Source of the DNA: Allobosea caraganae
Lineage (GTDB): Bacteria; Pseudomonadota; Alphaproteobacteria; Rhizobiales; Beijerinckiaceae
NCBI RefSeq assembly: GCF_003351345.1
Contig: NZ_QQTO01000040.1
Span: 31,446-95,445 of the forward strand
DNA: 64,000 bases
Direction: 5' to 3'
Position 1 is the first letter of the stretch; each line of letters starts with the position of its first letter. Shown piece after piece: positions 52,021 through 63,926 of this stretch. A program made the position numbers and the translations under genes. The notes under the pieces are model-generated. The model saw only the letters and a list, made by a program, of their open reading frames with translations, was not told the DNA's origin and did not search any database.

Positions 52021-52440
52021 TCAGCGGCTGGCAATCGCCGCGCCACCGACCACAGCAGAACTCCTCAACCCGATCACCTCAAGCTCGGTGATCACCGCCA
52101 CCGCCGCAGCCTGGGCCAGGACGAAGGCGATGCCAAGCCCGGTCGGTGCGAACCAGCCGGCGACCAGGATCAGGATGCTGTCGGCGACCCAGAGGATGTT
52201 GACGCCGATCACGGCGTAGACGGCGAGACGCGGCAGGGTCGCCCGGCTGGCGAAGAAGGCGAGCAGCGCAGCACAGGGCAGCAGCACCAGGCCCGCCCCC
52301 ATCAGGAAGGCGGCGGGGAAGCCGAGCGGCCCGGAGAGCGCGCCGGCTCCGAAATCGAGCAGGAGCCCGGTCGCGGCGCAGGCGGCGGCATCGAGGGCAA
52401 GCGCGTTGCGCAGGACGCGCGAAGACTGGATCGACGACAT
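52021..52440 (-). CDS. Four-helix integral membrane protein, unknown function
   Basis: 139 aa from ATG 52440, with AAGGA five bases upstream. Four hydrophobic segments (near residues 13-28, 40-60, 68-90 and 98-120) span most of the protein. MSSIQSSRVLRNALALDAAA at the N-terminus. No family recognised with confidence. It is divergent from an MmyB-like regulator, its probable controller. Confidence 0.75.
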   Translation of the reverse strand: MSSIQSSRVLRNALALDAAACAATGLLLDFGAGALSGPLGFPAAFLMGAGLVLLPCAALLAFFASRATLPRLAVYAVIGVNILWVADSILILVAGWFAPTGLGIAFVLAQAAAVAVITELEVIGLRSSAVVGGAAIASR

Positions 52441-52584
52441 GGCATGGTTTCCTTGGCTGTGCCCGGGGACCGCCTCTGCGGTTCCGGCCGTTGCTGATGG
52501 GGCCATGCTGACCAAGACGCGGCGGCCAGTCGATTAAGCGGGAGGTAATTGGAACGGGACGGAACCCGGACTAGGTTTACCGGC

Positions 52585-53397
52585 ATGAACGAGCATTACA
52601 GACCCACCGTCGGCCATCTCATCCGCGACTGGCGGCAGCTGCGCCGGCTGAGTCAGCTCGACCTCGCGCTCGAGGCCGAGATCTCGCAGAAGCATCTCAG
52701 CTTCATCGAAAGCGGCCGCTCCGCCCCCAGCCGCGACATGGTCCTGCACCTCGCCGAATATCTCGGCGTGCCGCTGCGCGAACGCAATGCGCTGCTGCTC
52801 GCGGCCGGCTACGCGCCGGTCTATCTGGAGCGCTCGCTCGAAGACCCGAGCCTGCAAGCCGCCAAAGCCGCGATCGACCTCGTGCTGAAGGGGCACGAGC
52901 CCTATCCGGCCATCGCGGTCGACCGGCACTGGACGCTGCTCGCGGCCAATGCGGCGGTCGGGCCGCTGATGGGGCTGGCAGCCGATGCCGACCTGCTGCG
53001 GCCACCGGTCAACGTGCTCAGGCTGAGCCTGCACCCGGGCGGGCTCGCGCCCTTCATCGCCAATCTCAGTGAATGGCGCGGTCATCTGATCGCCCGGCTG
53101 CGTCAGCAGATCAGGGCGACGGCGGATCCGGTGCTGGCCGACCTGCTCGCGGAGTTGCTGACCTATCCGGCTCCGGCCGTACCTGTGAGGAAGGGGCATG
53201 CGGCCGAGCCTGAGCTGGAGGCGGCGATCGTCGTGCCGATGCAGCTGAAGCTCGGCGAGCAGGTCCTCTCGCTGATCTCGACCACGACCGTATTCGGCAC
53301 GCCGGTCGACATCACGCTGTCGGAGCTGGCGCTGGAGACGTTCTTTCCCGCGGACGCAGCGACGGCGGAGGCGCTGCGGGCGATGGCGGCCAAGTAG
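52585..53397 (+). CDS. XRE-family regulator with MmyB-like ligand-binding domain
   Basis: 270 aa. The HTH_3 domain at residues 8-65 contains LIRDWRQLRRLSQLDLALEA, ISQKHLSFIESGRSAPS and RDMVLHLAEYLGVPLRERN. The C-terminal MmyB-like PAS-type domain has YPAIAVDRHWTLLAANAAV, NVLRLSLHPGGLAPFI and LSTTTVFGTPVDITLSELALETF-type residues near the end. ATG 52585 is preferred over a 12-residue extension. It likely regulates the adjacent membrane protein. Confidence 0.9.
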   Translation: MNEHYRPTVGHLIRDWRQLRRLSQLDLALEAEISQKHLSFIESGRSAPSRDMVLHLAEYLGVPLRERNALLLAAGYAPVYLERSLEDPSLQAAKAAIDLVLKGHEPYPAIAVDRHWTLLAANAAVGPLMGLAADADLLRPPVNVLRLSLHPGGLAPFIANLSEWRGHLIARLRQQIRATADPVLADLLAELLTYPAPAVPVRKGHAAEPELEAAIVVPMQLKLGEQVLSLISTTTVFGTPVDITLSELALETFFPADAATAEALRAMAAK

Positions 53398-53404
53398 CGC
53401 TCGC

Positions 53405-53498
53405 CGTCATGCTCGCCCTTCTGGCCGGTATCCACGTTTTAAGCACCGCTCTCGACCAGCAAAGACGCAGATGGCCGGGACTAACCCGACCATGACGG
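53405..53498. repeat. Intergenic palindrome, family B copy 2 (degenerate)
   Basis: CGTCATGCTCGCCCTTCTGG and GACTAACCCGACCATGACGG, with CCACGTTTTAAGCACC and AAAGACGCAGATGG inside. Left arm has diverged from copy 1. It lies between the XRE gene and csbD. Confidence 0.8.
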
Positions 53499-53590
53499 TG
53501 GAGGACGGCGTCCGGGAACCTTCTCCCGGCCCGGCCGTTTCCTCACCATAGCCGCTGCGGCGGCGCGCATTCGAGTAAGGAGACGAACCA

Positions 53591-53782
53591 ATGGGCAGCA
53601 CCGCTGACAAGATCAAGGGCATGGCCAACGAGGCCGCTGGCAACGTCAAGCAGGGCGTCGGCAAGGCGCTCGACAAGCCCGGCCTCCAGGCCGAGGGCTT
53701 TGCGCAGGAGCGCAAGGGCGAGGCCCAGCAGGCGCTTGGCAAGACCAAGGACGCAGTCAAGAAAGTGATCGACAAGGCCTGA
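53591..53782 (+). CDS. CsbD-family stress protein
   Basis: 63 aa, the typical length. MGSTADKIKGMANEAAGNVK and GLQAEGFAQERKGEAQQALG are the family repeats. A small hydrophilic helical protein, associated with general stress responses in other bacteria. AAGGAG lies eight bases upstream of the ATG. Terminator just downstream. Confidence 0.92.
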   Translation: MGSTADKIKGMANEAAGNVKQGVGKALDKPGLQAEGFAQERKGEAQQALGKTKDAVKKVIDKA

Positions 53783-53803
53783 CGCATCAGGCGCTTGCGA
53801 TCG

Positions 53804-53845
53804 AAAAAAGGGCGGGCGACCTCTGGGGTCACCCGCCCTTTTCTT
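53804..53845. terminator. Bidirectional intrinsic terminator between csbD and dnaJ
   Basis: AAAAAAGGGCGGG (53804-53816) pairs with CCCGCCCTTTTCTT (53832-53845); GACC and GGTC continue the stem. A-rich on one side and T-rich on the other, so it can stop transcripts from both convergent genes. Confidence 0.85.
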
Positions 53846-53880
53846 ATGCGTTTCGTAGCCCTCGCCCTGAGGACTGAGAG

Positions 53881-55026
53881 TCAGGCCGCGCCGCCGCTGA
53901 TGCCGCCCAAAAAGTCCTTGACCCGGCCGAAGAAGCCGGCGGTCTCGGGATGGGTCGAATTCGAGCTCTCGCGCTCGAATTCCAGCAGCAATTCGCGCTG
54001 GCGCGGGGTGAGCTTCTGCGGCGTCTCGACCACGACCTCGATGTAGAGGTCGCCGGTCTCGCGCGAGCGCAGCACGCTCATGCCCTTGCCCTTGAGGCGG
54101 AACTGCTTGCCGCTCTGGGTGCCCTCGGGAACCTTCACGCGCGCCTTCTCACCGGTCAGCGTCGGCACCTCGATCTCGCCACCGAGCGCAGCCGAGGTCA
54201 GGCCGAGCGGAACGCGGCAGAACAGGTCGGCGCCGTCGCGCTGGAAGATCGCGTGCGGCTTGATCGAGAGGAAGATGTAGAGGTCGCCGGCCGGCCCGCC
54301 GCGCAACCCGGCCTCACCCTCGCCGGCAAGGCGGATGCGGGTGCCGTCCTCGACGCCGGCGGGGATGTTGACCGAGAGCGTGCGCTCGCGCGTGACGCGA
54401 CCGGAGCCCGAGCAGTTCTTGCAGGGATCGTCGATCACCTCGCCGCGGCCGCCGCAGGTCGGGCAGGTGCGCTCGACCGAGAAGAAGCCCTGGTTGGCGC
54501 GCACGCGGCCGTGACCGCCGCAGGTCGGGCATTGGCGCGAGGATGAGCCCGGCTTGGCCCCGGTGCCGGTGCAGACCTCGCAAGCGATCGAGGTCGGCAC
54601 GCGGATCGAGGCGGTCTTGCCGGCGAAAGCGTCCTCGAGGCCGATCTCGAGATTATAGCGCAGATCGGCGCCGCGCTCGCGGCCGTTTGCGCCACGTGGT
54701 CCGCCGCGCCCACCGCCGCGCGCGTCGCCGAAAAAAGAATCGAAGATATCCGACATGAAGTCGGAGAAATCGGCGCCGTTGCCGGGCCCGCCGCTGCCAT
54801 TCTCGAAGGCGGCATGGCCGTAGCGGTCATAGGCGCCGCGCTTCTGGCCGTCGGCGAGCACCTGATAGGCCTCGTTCAACTCCTTGAACTTGGCCTCGGC
54901 GCCCTTGTCGCCGGGGTGGCGGTCGGGATGGCATTGCATCGCCAGCTTGCGGAAGGCGCTTTTCAGCTCCGCTTCGCTCGCGGTCTTGGAGACCCCGAGG
55001 ATCTCATAATAGTCGCGTTTGGACAT
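53881..55026 (-). CDS. dnaJ: Chaperone protein DnaJ
   Basis: 381 aa. J domain with the HPD motif (MQCHPDRHPG near residues 31-40), a Gly-rich linker, and four zinc repeats: CEVCTGTGA, CPTCGGHGR, CPTCGGRGE and CKNCSGSGR near 150-220. The C-terminal substrate-binding domain follows. It delivers clients to DnaK and stimulates its ATPase. It lies 152 bases downstream of dnaK with a family B repeat between. Confidence 0.97.
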   Translation of the reverse strand: MSKRDYYEILGVSKTASEAELKSAFRKLAMQCHPDRHPGDKGAEAKFKELNEAYQVLADGQKRGAYDRYGHAAFENGSGGPGNGADFSDFMSDIFDSFFGDARGGGRGGPRGANGRERGADLRYNLEIGLEDAFAGKTASIRVPTSIACEVCTGTGAKPGSSSRQCPTCGGHGRVRANQGFFSVERTCPTCGGRGEVIDDPCKNCSGSGRVTRERTLSVNIPAGVEDGTRIRLAGEGEAGLRGGPAGDLYIFLSIKPHAIFQRDGADLFCRVPLGLTSAALGGEIEVPTLTGEKARVKVPEGTQSGKQFRLKGKGMSVLRSRETGDLYIEVVVETPQKLTPRQRELLLEFERESSNSTHPETAGFFGRVKDFLGGISGGAA

Positions 55027-55057
55027 GAATCCGCGGCCCCTCCGCTCCCCTTCCGAA

Positions 55058-55154
55058 TCATGGCCGGGATCAACCCGGCCATGGCGGCATGGCAGCGTCC
55101 TGTCTTCAAGAGGCCATCCCCGAACGCGATGGCCGGGTCAAGCCCGGCCAGGAC
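55058..55154. repeat. Intergenic palindrome, family B copy 3 (variant)
   Basis: ATCATGGCCGGGATCAACCC and GATGGCCGGGTCAAGCCCGG surround GCGTCCTGTCTTCAAGAGG. The arms are related to copies 1 and 2 but are shortened. It fills the dnaK-dnaJ gap, which is unusual within an otherwise cotranscribed pair. Confidence 0.72.
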
Positions 55155-55178
55155 GTCCCAGGGAGGGCCGAGCGCCGA

Positions 55179-57107
<1,929 letters not shown>

Positions 57108-57254
57108 GGATGGGATCCCTTTCGATTGAGCAGATCGCCGACCTACGGTGCGTGACACCGCCTGCCGGCCCATGGACCGGCCCGCCCCCACCTCACGCGG
57201 CGAACGACCCGGCATTCCACGATTCGCGGCCGCTAGGACCGCCTCTTGGCGGCG

Positions 57255-57285
57255 TATATAGTGAGGGTGTTCCTACCCTTGCAAG
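57255..57285 (-). promoter_or_regulatory. dnaK promoter candidate
   Basis: On the minus strand CTTGCAA (57285-57279) is followed by an 18-base spacer and TATATA (57260-57255). CTTG at the -35 recalls heat-shock sigma-32 promoters, while the -10 is closer to sigma-70; both readings are possible. It implies a leader of about 140 bases before dnaK. Confidence 0.5.
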
Positions 57286-57573
57286 ACACGGAGCCGGATT
57301 AAGAATCGGCGATGGCGGCGGCAATCGCGGGTTCGGTTAAGAGGTCATGGCCGAATCCACAGGGTCCGGGCGGATTTCAGGTGAAACGCATCCACGGCGC
57401 GCGCATAGTCATGGCCTGACCTACCGGCAAGTCTCGGCCGCGTCCCGGTATGCGCAAATCCAACCTGCGTTTCCCGCGAAGCATCATTCGCGCAAGGTGT
57501 TGCGCTGCTGCTCTTGCGCGCGCGGGCATGGCACTTCATGCAGAGGGTCACGTTTCCAGTCGCATGGCGGATT
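57286..57573. other. Non-coding part of the dnaK divergent region
   Basis: With 57108-57254 this makes a 466-base gap between dnaK and the divergent secreted-protein gene. Apart from the dnaK promoter I see no conserved ORF, repeat family or RNA. Several short frames cross it but lack ribosome sites and family features. Confidence 0.5.
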
Positions 57574-58464
57574 ATGCTGACGAGATCGCGCCGCATGGCC
57601 TGCAAGACCTTCGCGATGCTGGCTTTTGCCGGTCTGACCGGGCTTGCCCAGGCGCAGCCGCTGCAATTGCCGGGCGCGCAGCCGTTCAACCCGGCCGGGG
57701 CGCAGCAGGCCGCGCCGCCCGCATCCGCAGGCGGGCCGCCGAAGCCGCGCGTGCCGTCGATGCCTGCGATCAAGCTGCCGAGCGAGGAATCGATCGTTGG
57801 GCGCGCGCTCCGGCATAACGGCGCGCTCGGCCAGGCGAGCTTCGAGAAGCTCGGCAGCGGCTACGGCCTGCGCTTCAGCGCCGATGGCTACCAATCCGAG
57901 AACCTGACCGAGCCCTGCGTCGTCGATTTCGGCGAGGCGCCGGTACCGGTGACGCCGCAGGGCCGACCCGCCGGCGTGCCGCGCTACAAGCTGGAAGCCT
58001 CGGCCTGCCCGATCGTGTTCGACGTGCTCGACGGCGCCTTCCTCGTGGTCGAGCCGGCCGAGCCCTGCGTGATCACGGCCGCCGCCTGCCGGATCGACCC
58101 GCGCGGGCTGTGGGGGCCGGATGCGCGCACGCTGACCAGCCGCAGCAAGGAGATCGAGGCCGACCGCGGCAAGGCCGAGCGCGCCGTGCTCGAAGGCTAC
58201 AAGGCCTTGACCGCCAAGTCCGACCCGGTCGAGCAGCGCGCGATCGCGCGCGAGCAGGCCGGCTTCTCCTCGGAGCGCGAGCGGGTCTGCCGCGATTATC
58301 AGCGCGAAGGCCAAGTCGGATACTGCGCCTCGCGCCTCACGGAAGCGAAGGCCGCCTCGATCAGGGCCCGGCTCGGCCTGCCCGAGCAGAAGCCGGAGCG
58401 GCCGAGGCCGCCGCGCCCGGCCGTGGCGCGTCCCGCCGCGCCGCCAGCGGTGCCGACGCAGTAG
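57574..58464 (+). CDS. Exported hypothetical protein
   Basis: 296 aa from ATG 57574 (ATG 57595 is an alternative). A signal peptide with a basic n-region (RSRRMACK) and cleavage near GLAQAQ is followed by a Pro/Gly/Ala-rich linker. A central domain has six or so cysteines (EPCVVDFG, ASACPIVFDV, EPCVITAAACRID). The C-terminal helical region RERVCRDYQREGQVGYCASR recalls LprI-type lysozyme-inhibitor spacing but is not a firm match. The gene ends three bases before thiE (convergent). Confidence 0.75.
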   Translation: MLTRSRRMACKTFAMLAFAGLTGLAQAQPLQLPGAQPFNPAGAQQAAPPASAGGPPKPRVPSMPAIKLPSEESIVGRALRHNGALGQASFEKLGSGYGLRFSADGYQSENLTEPCVVDFGEAPVPVTPQGRPAGVPRYKLEASACPIVFDVLDGAFLVVEPAEPCVITAAACRIDPRGLWGPDARTLTSRSKEIEADRGKAERAVLEGYKALTAKSDPVEQRAIAREQAGFSSERERVCRDYQREGQVGYCASRLTEAKAASIRARLGLPEQKPERPRPPRPAVARPAAPPAVPTQ

Positions 58465-58467
58465 GCG

Positions 58468-59136
58468 TCAGGCCGATTTCGCCTGCGCCAAGGCGAGCGC
58501 CGCATCGACGATGGCACGCAACTCGCGCGCCGCGGCCCTGGCATCCGCTCCCGCGAACAGCGCGCCGATCACCGCCACGCCATCGGCGCCGGCCGCGATC
58601 ACCGAGGCTGTGTTGGCCGCGTTGATGCCGGCGATGGCTCCGACCGGCAGCGAACCAAGCACGCGAGCCGCCTCGCGGCGCAGGGCGGTGAGGCCGGCAA
58701 GGCCGAGCGGCGCGTCGGGATTGTCCTTGTGCACGGTGCCGAAGACGCCGCCGATGCAGGCATAATCGATCGGTGCCGACGTCAGGTAGGGCAGCTCGCC
58801 CGCGTTCTTCAGGGTCGCGCCGATGATGGCGTCGGGCCCGAGGAGGCGGCGGGCATCGATCAGCTCCATGTCGTCAGCGCCGAGATGGACGCCCTCGGCC
58901 CCGGATGCGAGCGCGACGTCGACGCGATCGTTGATCAGCAGCGGGACGTTGGTGCCACGCAGAGCTTCATGGATGGCCTTGGCCTCCCGCACCATCTCGC
59001 GCGTGGACTGCTCCTTGGCGCGCAGCTGGATCAGCGTCGCGCCGCCCTCGGCCGCGGCGCGGGCGAGATCGGCGAGCGAACGGCCGGCGGCGATCTGCGG
59101 ATCGACGAGGCCATAGACCCGGATATCGACTTTCAC
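58468..59136 (-). CDS. thiE: Thiamine-phosphate synthase
   Basis: 222 aa TIM barrel joining HMP-pyrophosphate and thiazole phosphate. Motifs: QLRAKEQSTREM near residue 37, INDRVDVALASGAEGVHLGADDM near 69-91, YACIGGVFGT near 124, and AIAGINAANTASVIAAGADGVAVIG near 168. Its ATG overlaps the thiM stop (ATGA). Last gene of thiC-thiM-thiE. Confidence 0.94.
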   Translation of the reverse strand: MKVDIRVYGLVDPQIAAGRSLADLARAAAEGGATLIQLRAKEQSTREMVREAKAIHEALRGTNVPLLINDRVDVALASGAEGVHLGADDMELIDARRLLGPDAIIGATLKNAGELPYLTSAPIDYACIGGVFGTVHKDNPDAPLGLAGLTALRREAARVLGSLPVGAIAGINAANTASVIAAGADGVAVIGALFAGADARAAARELRAIVDAALALAQAKSA

Positions 59137-59884
59137 GCGCGTTCTCCCATGTGCCGGCGCAGCAGCGCCTCATCGAGGCTCGCGAGCGCATCGATCAGGT
59201 TGACGGCGAAGCTGCCGGGGCCGGCCGATTTCGCGGCGGCGATCTCGCCGGCGATGCCAAAGGCGGTCAGCGCCGCGCCGGCGGCGATGACCGGGTCTGT
59301 CTCGACGGCGCAGCAGGCGGCCACCAGCGCGCTCGAGGCGCAGCCGAGGCCGGTGACCTTCGTCATCAGCGGATGGCCGTGAGCGATGGCGAGCGCGCCC
59401 CTCTTACCCTCGATGTGGTCGACCTTGCCGGTGGTGACGCGGGTGACGCGCTCGGCGGCATCAAGCTCGCTCGCAAGCGCCGCCATTTCGGTGGCGTTGC
59501 CGCGCACGACGACGTCAGGCAGGCGCAACACCTCGCGCGCAATGTGCCGGCGCAGCGGCGAGAGCTCGACGAAGACCGGGTCGAGCACCAGCGGCTTATG
59601 ATGATCGCGCGCCGCCTCGAGCAGCTTCGGGATGGCGAGCTCGCCCTCGGCCGAGATCGTGCCGAGGTTGATCAGGATCGCGCCCGCGCCCTGGGCGAAG
59701 CCGGCGACCTCGTCGACATGAACGGCCATGGACGGGATCGCGCCGAAGGCGAGCAGCATGTTGGCGGTGACGTTCTGCGCCACCGTATTGGTGAGGCAGT
59801 GCACGCGCGGGCGGGTCTCCGCCATGCGCGCCAGAACCGCCGCGACGCTGGACGCGTCGAGGCAGCCGGCCATGACGGCCGTCG

Positions 59885-59888
<4 letters not shown>
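59133..59888 (-). CDS. thiM: Hydroxyethylthiazole kinase
   Basis: 251 aa from a GTG (59888) that overlaps the thiC stop (GTGA); ATG 59873 would give 246 aa. Ribokinase-fold family: VHCLTNTVAQNVTANMLLAFGA near residue 25, PSMAVHVDEV, LVLDPVFVELSP, VRGNATEMAAL and the catalytic VTGLGCASSALVAACCAVE. It phosphorylates salvaged thiazole. The usual Cys of the GxGC motif is present. Confidence 0.93.
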
Positions 59889-61795
<1,907 letters not shown>

Positions 61796-61797
61796 TG

Positions 61798-61831
61798 GGA
61801 TCTCCTCCTTGGTCCAAGGTTCAGGAGATCC
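61798..61831 (-). promoter_or_regulatory. Anti-Shine-Dalgarno hairpin of the thiC expression platform
   Basis: On the minus strand GGATCTCCT (61831-61823) pairs with AGGAGATCC (61806-61798), a 9-bp perfect stem that overlaps the AAGGAGGAGA ribosome site (61810-61801). Predicted to control translation of thiC in response to the upstream TPP aptamer. Confidence 0.7.
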
Positions 61832-61888
61832 GGGTTTAGAAGCGGTCCAGTCGCTGTCTGCGGGTACGGGGAGGCGCACGCCGCGTTC

Positions 61889-61977
<89 letters not shown>

Positions 61978-62048
61978 CGAAGATTATTCGGCTTCCAGGG
62001 AAAGCGCAACTGGCATGCCTGAGAAAGGAGCTATGCCCGGGCGGCAGA

Positions 62049-62246
62049 TCAGGCGGTGATGTCGACGGTGCCGCCCTGCCCGACCGGGAGCATCGCCTTC
62101 TGCTGCTCGGCACCCTGCTGCAGCAGGTCGACGACGGCGGCGTCCGAACCGGCCTGCTGCTTCATCATCTCGATCTGCAGGGCCTGCTGGGTCTTGACGG
62201 CTTCGGTCGCAGCATAGCTCTGCGCGAGGGCGACGGCATCGGTCAT
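62049..62246 (-). CDS. YjfB-like putative motility-family peptide
   Basis: 65 aa. TDAVALAQSYAATEAVKTQQ and QIEMMKQQAGSDAAVVDLLQ, ending LPVGQGGTVDITA, which matches the YjfB family C-terminal pattern (LG-x-x-ID-x-x-A). ATG 62246 has AGGAG seven bases upstream. The whole initiation region lies in a perfect hairpin. The role of the family is not established. Confidence 0.75.
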   Translation of the reverse strand: MTDAVALAQSYAATEAVKTQQALQIEMMKQQAGSDAAVVDLLQQGAEQQKAMLPVGQGGTVDITA

Positions 62247-62269
62247 GGGGCAACTCCTGTTGCCCCATG
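62244..62269 (-). promoter_or_regulatory. Perfect hairpin over the start codon of the YjfB-like gene
   Basis: On the minus strand CATGGGGCAAC (62269-62259), loop AGGA, GTTGCCCCATG (62254-62244): an 11-bp perfect stem. The Shine-Dalgarno AGGAG is in the loop and the start codon is in the 3' arm. It could gate translation. Confidence 0.7.
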
Positions 62270-62328
62270 GTTAGGCGCCAAGTCTTGACCTTGGGTGAAC
62301 GCCTTGTGCGAAAGTGAACGCCGCCAAC

Positions 62329-62613
62329 CTAGCGAGCGATGATCGACGGCACCGGCTTCGGCATCGGCAGTTCGCGCTCCGCGCCCCGCTCCGCCTTGCG
62401 CTCCAGGCGCCCGTGGACCGGCGGCGCCATGCGATCGACGCCGGGGCGCAGATCGTCGCGCGCGAGATCGCCGTAGATTTCGGTCGGCTTGGGCGCGAGC
62501 GGCACGCCGGGCGCGCGCTGTCGCGCAAAACCGTCCTGCTGCGCGGCCGCAGCCTCAGCCACGACCAACCCGGTCAGGACGAGACCCAGGAACATCCAAC
62601 GGTTCGTACGCAT
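62329..62613 (-). CDS. Small exported hypothetical protein (94 aa)
   Basis: A signal peptide (MRTNRWMFLGLVLTGLVVAE, cleavage near AAAAQ) is followed by a Pro- and Arg-rich tail (PGVPLAPKPTEIYGDLARDD, ERGAERELPMPKPVPSIIAR). AAGGAGG lies six bases upstream of ATG 62613. It follows the OmpA-family gene on the same strand and shares Pro-rich MPxPVPxII-like wording with it. No family recognised. Confidence 0.7.
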   Translation of the reverse strand: MRTNRWMFLGLVLTGLVVAEAAAAQQDGFARQRAPGVPLAPKPTEIYGDLARDDLRPGVDRMAPPVHGRLERKAERGAERELPMPKPVPSIIAR

Positions 62614-62649
62614 GGCAAACCTCCTTCGCCAGAGGCACCCGCCACATCC

Positions 62650-62694
62650 AACGCGGCGGGCTCCTGCGCAAAACGCATCAGGGCCCGCCGCGTT
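62650..62694 (-). other. 12-bp inverted repeat between the OmpA-family gene and the 94-aa gene
   Basis: AACGCGGCGGGC (62650-62661) and GCCCGCCGCGTT (62683-62694) flank a 21-base loop. No T tract follows on the minus strand; it could be a weak attenuator or mRNA-stabilising stem. Confidence 0.6.
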
Positions 62695-62721
62695 CCGTTG
62701 AGACTCTGCGCCAGGCGCAGG

Positions 62722-63926
62722 TCAGTTCTGCCCCGCCAGCAGCGGCGTGATGCGCCGGAGCGTGACGCGGCGGTTCTCGCGGGCCGCGTCCTGCGTCACG
62801 ACCTTGAGATACTGCTCGCCATAGCCCTGGGTCGTCAGGTTCTCGGGCGGCACCTGGAAGTCGCGGGTCAGGATCTCCGCCACCGACTGGGCGCGGCGAT
62901 CCGACAGCGACAGGTTGTCGAGGTCGGCGCCGACCGCGTCGGTATGGCCCTCGACCAGGAAGACCTCGTTGGGCGAGCGCTGCAGCGCCCGGCGGATCGA
63001 GGCCGCGATCACCGCGAGCTTCTGGGCCTGGCCCTGCGCGACCTCCCAGGACGCCGTCTCGAAGTTCACCGTGTCGATGTCGACGCTGCGCATGCGGGCG
63101 CGCAGGTCGGGCGAGTAGCGGACTTCGTCCAGCGTGTAGCGTCGCGGGATGGCCGCGATCGGCGGAGCCATGATGGTCTCGTAGATCAGCTCCTCGTCGG
63201 CGCGCTCGGCATCGACGACATAGCGTTCGCGCGCCATCGGCAGCGGCGGGGCGGGCAGCACGACGACCTCCTCCGAGAACCGGCCGCCCGGCCGGTCGCG
63301 GCGGAAATTGTCGATCATGACGACCTCCTCGCCGTCGCGCATGCGGCGGGTGCGGCGGATCAGGCGGCCGTCCTCGTCGGTGACCGTGGTGACGCGGCTG
63401 CCATCGGGCCGCTCGTACACGGTGACGTTCTCGTCGCCGCGCCGCTCGGTGCGGCCCTGCCAGCCGAGATCGCGGAAGCGCTCGGTCTCGTCGCGCTGGA
63501 TGATGGCGCGGTCATTGTCGCGGATGATGGTGCGGCCGGGCTCGCGGATGATGGTGACGTCGCCCTCGCGCCGCTCCTCGCGGCGGCCGCGAACGTCGTC
63601 GATGCGGTTGGCGCCCTGCGTCGCCATGATGCCGCCAATGGCGGCGGCGCCGAGGCCAATGGCAGCCGCGCCGCCAAGGCCGATGCCGCCGCGGCGGCCC
63701 TGCCGGTCAGGCGGCGGCAGCGGCGGCTGGCCGGGCGCGGGCTCGGTGCGAACAACCGGCGGCTGGCCGGGCTGCTGCGCGCCGGGCGTGATGATCGGCG
63801 GCACCGGACGCGGCATGGACGGCTCGGCGCCGAGCGGACGCTGGCCGGGAGCCGGCGGAATCGCCGAGGGCTGTCCCGGCGCGGGAGCGGGCCGTGCGGC
63901 GGGCGGGCTGCCGGGCGTCACCGCGG
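62722..63926 (-). CDS. OmpA-family protein, N-terminus missing (contig edge)
   Basis: About 401 residues are readable. The N-terminal part is a Pro-rich linker (PAPAPGQPSAIPPAPGQRPL), then a Gly/Ala-rich segment that may span or touch the membrane (GIGLGGAAAIGLGAAAIGGI). A basic middle domain has REPGRTIIRDNDRAIIQRDE. The C-terminal OmpA peptidoglycan-binding domain has VNFETASWEVAQGQ, VFLVEGHTDAVGADLDN, LSLSDRRAQSVAEIL and ENLTTQGYGEQYL. The frame continues to 63966 only by reading through adapter-like sequence, so no true start is visible. Confidence 0.85.
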
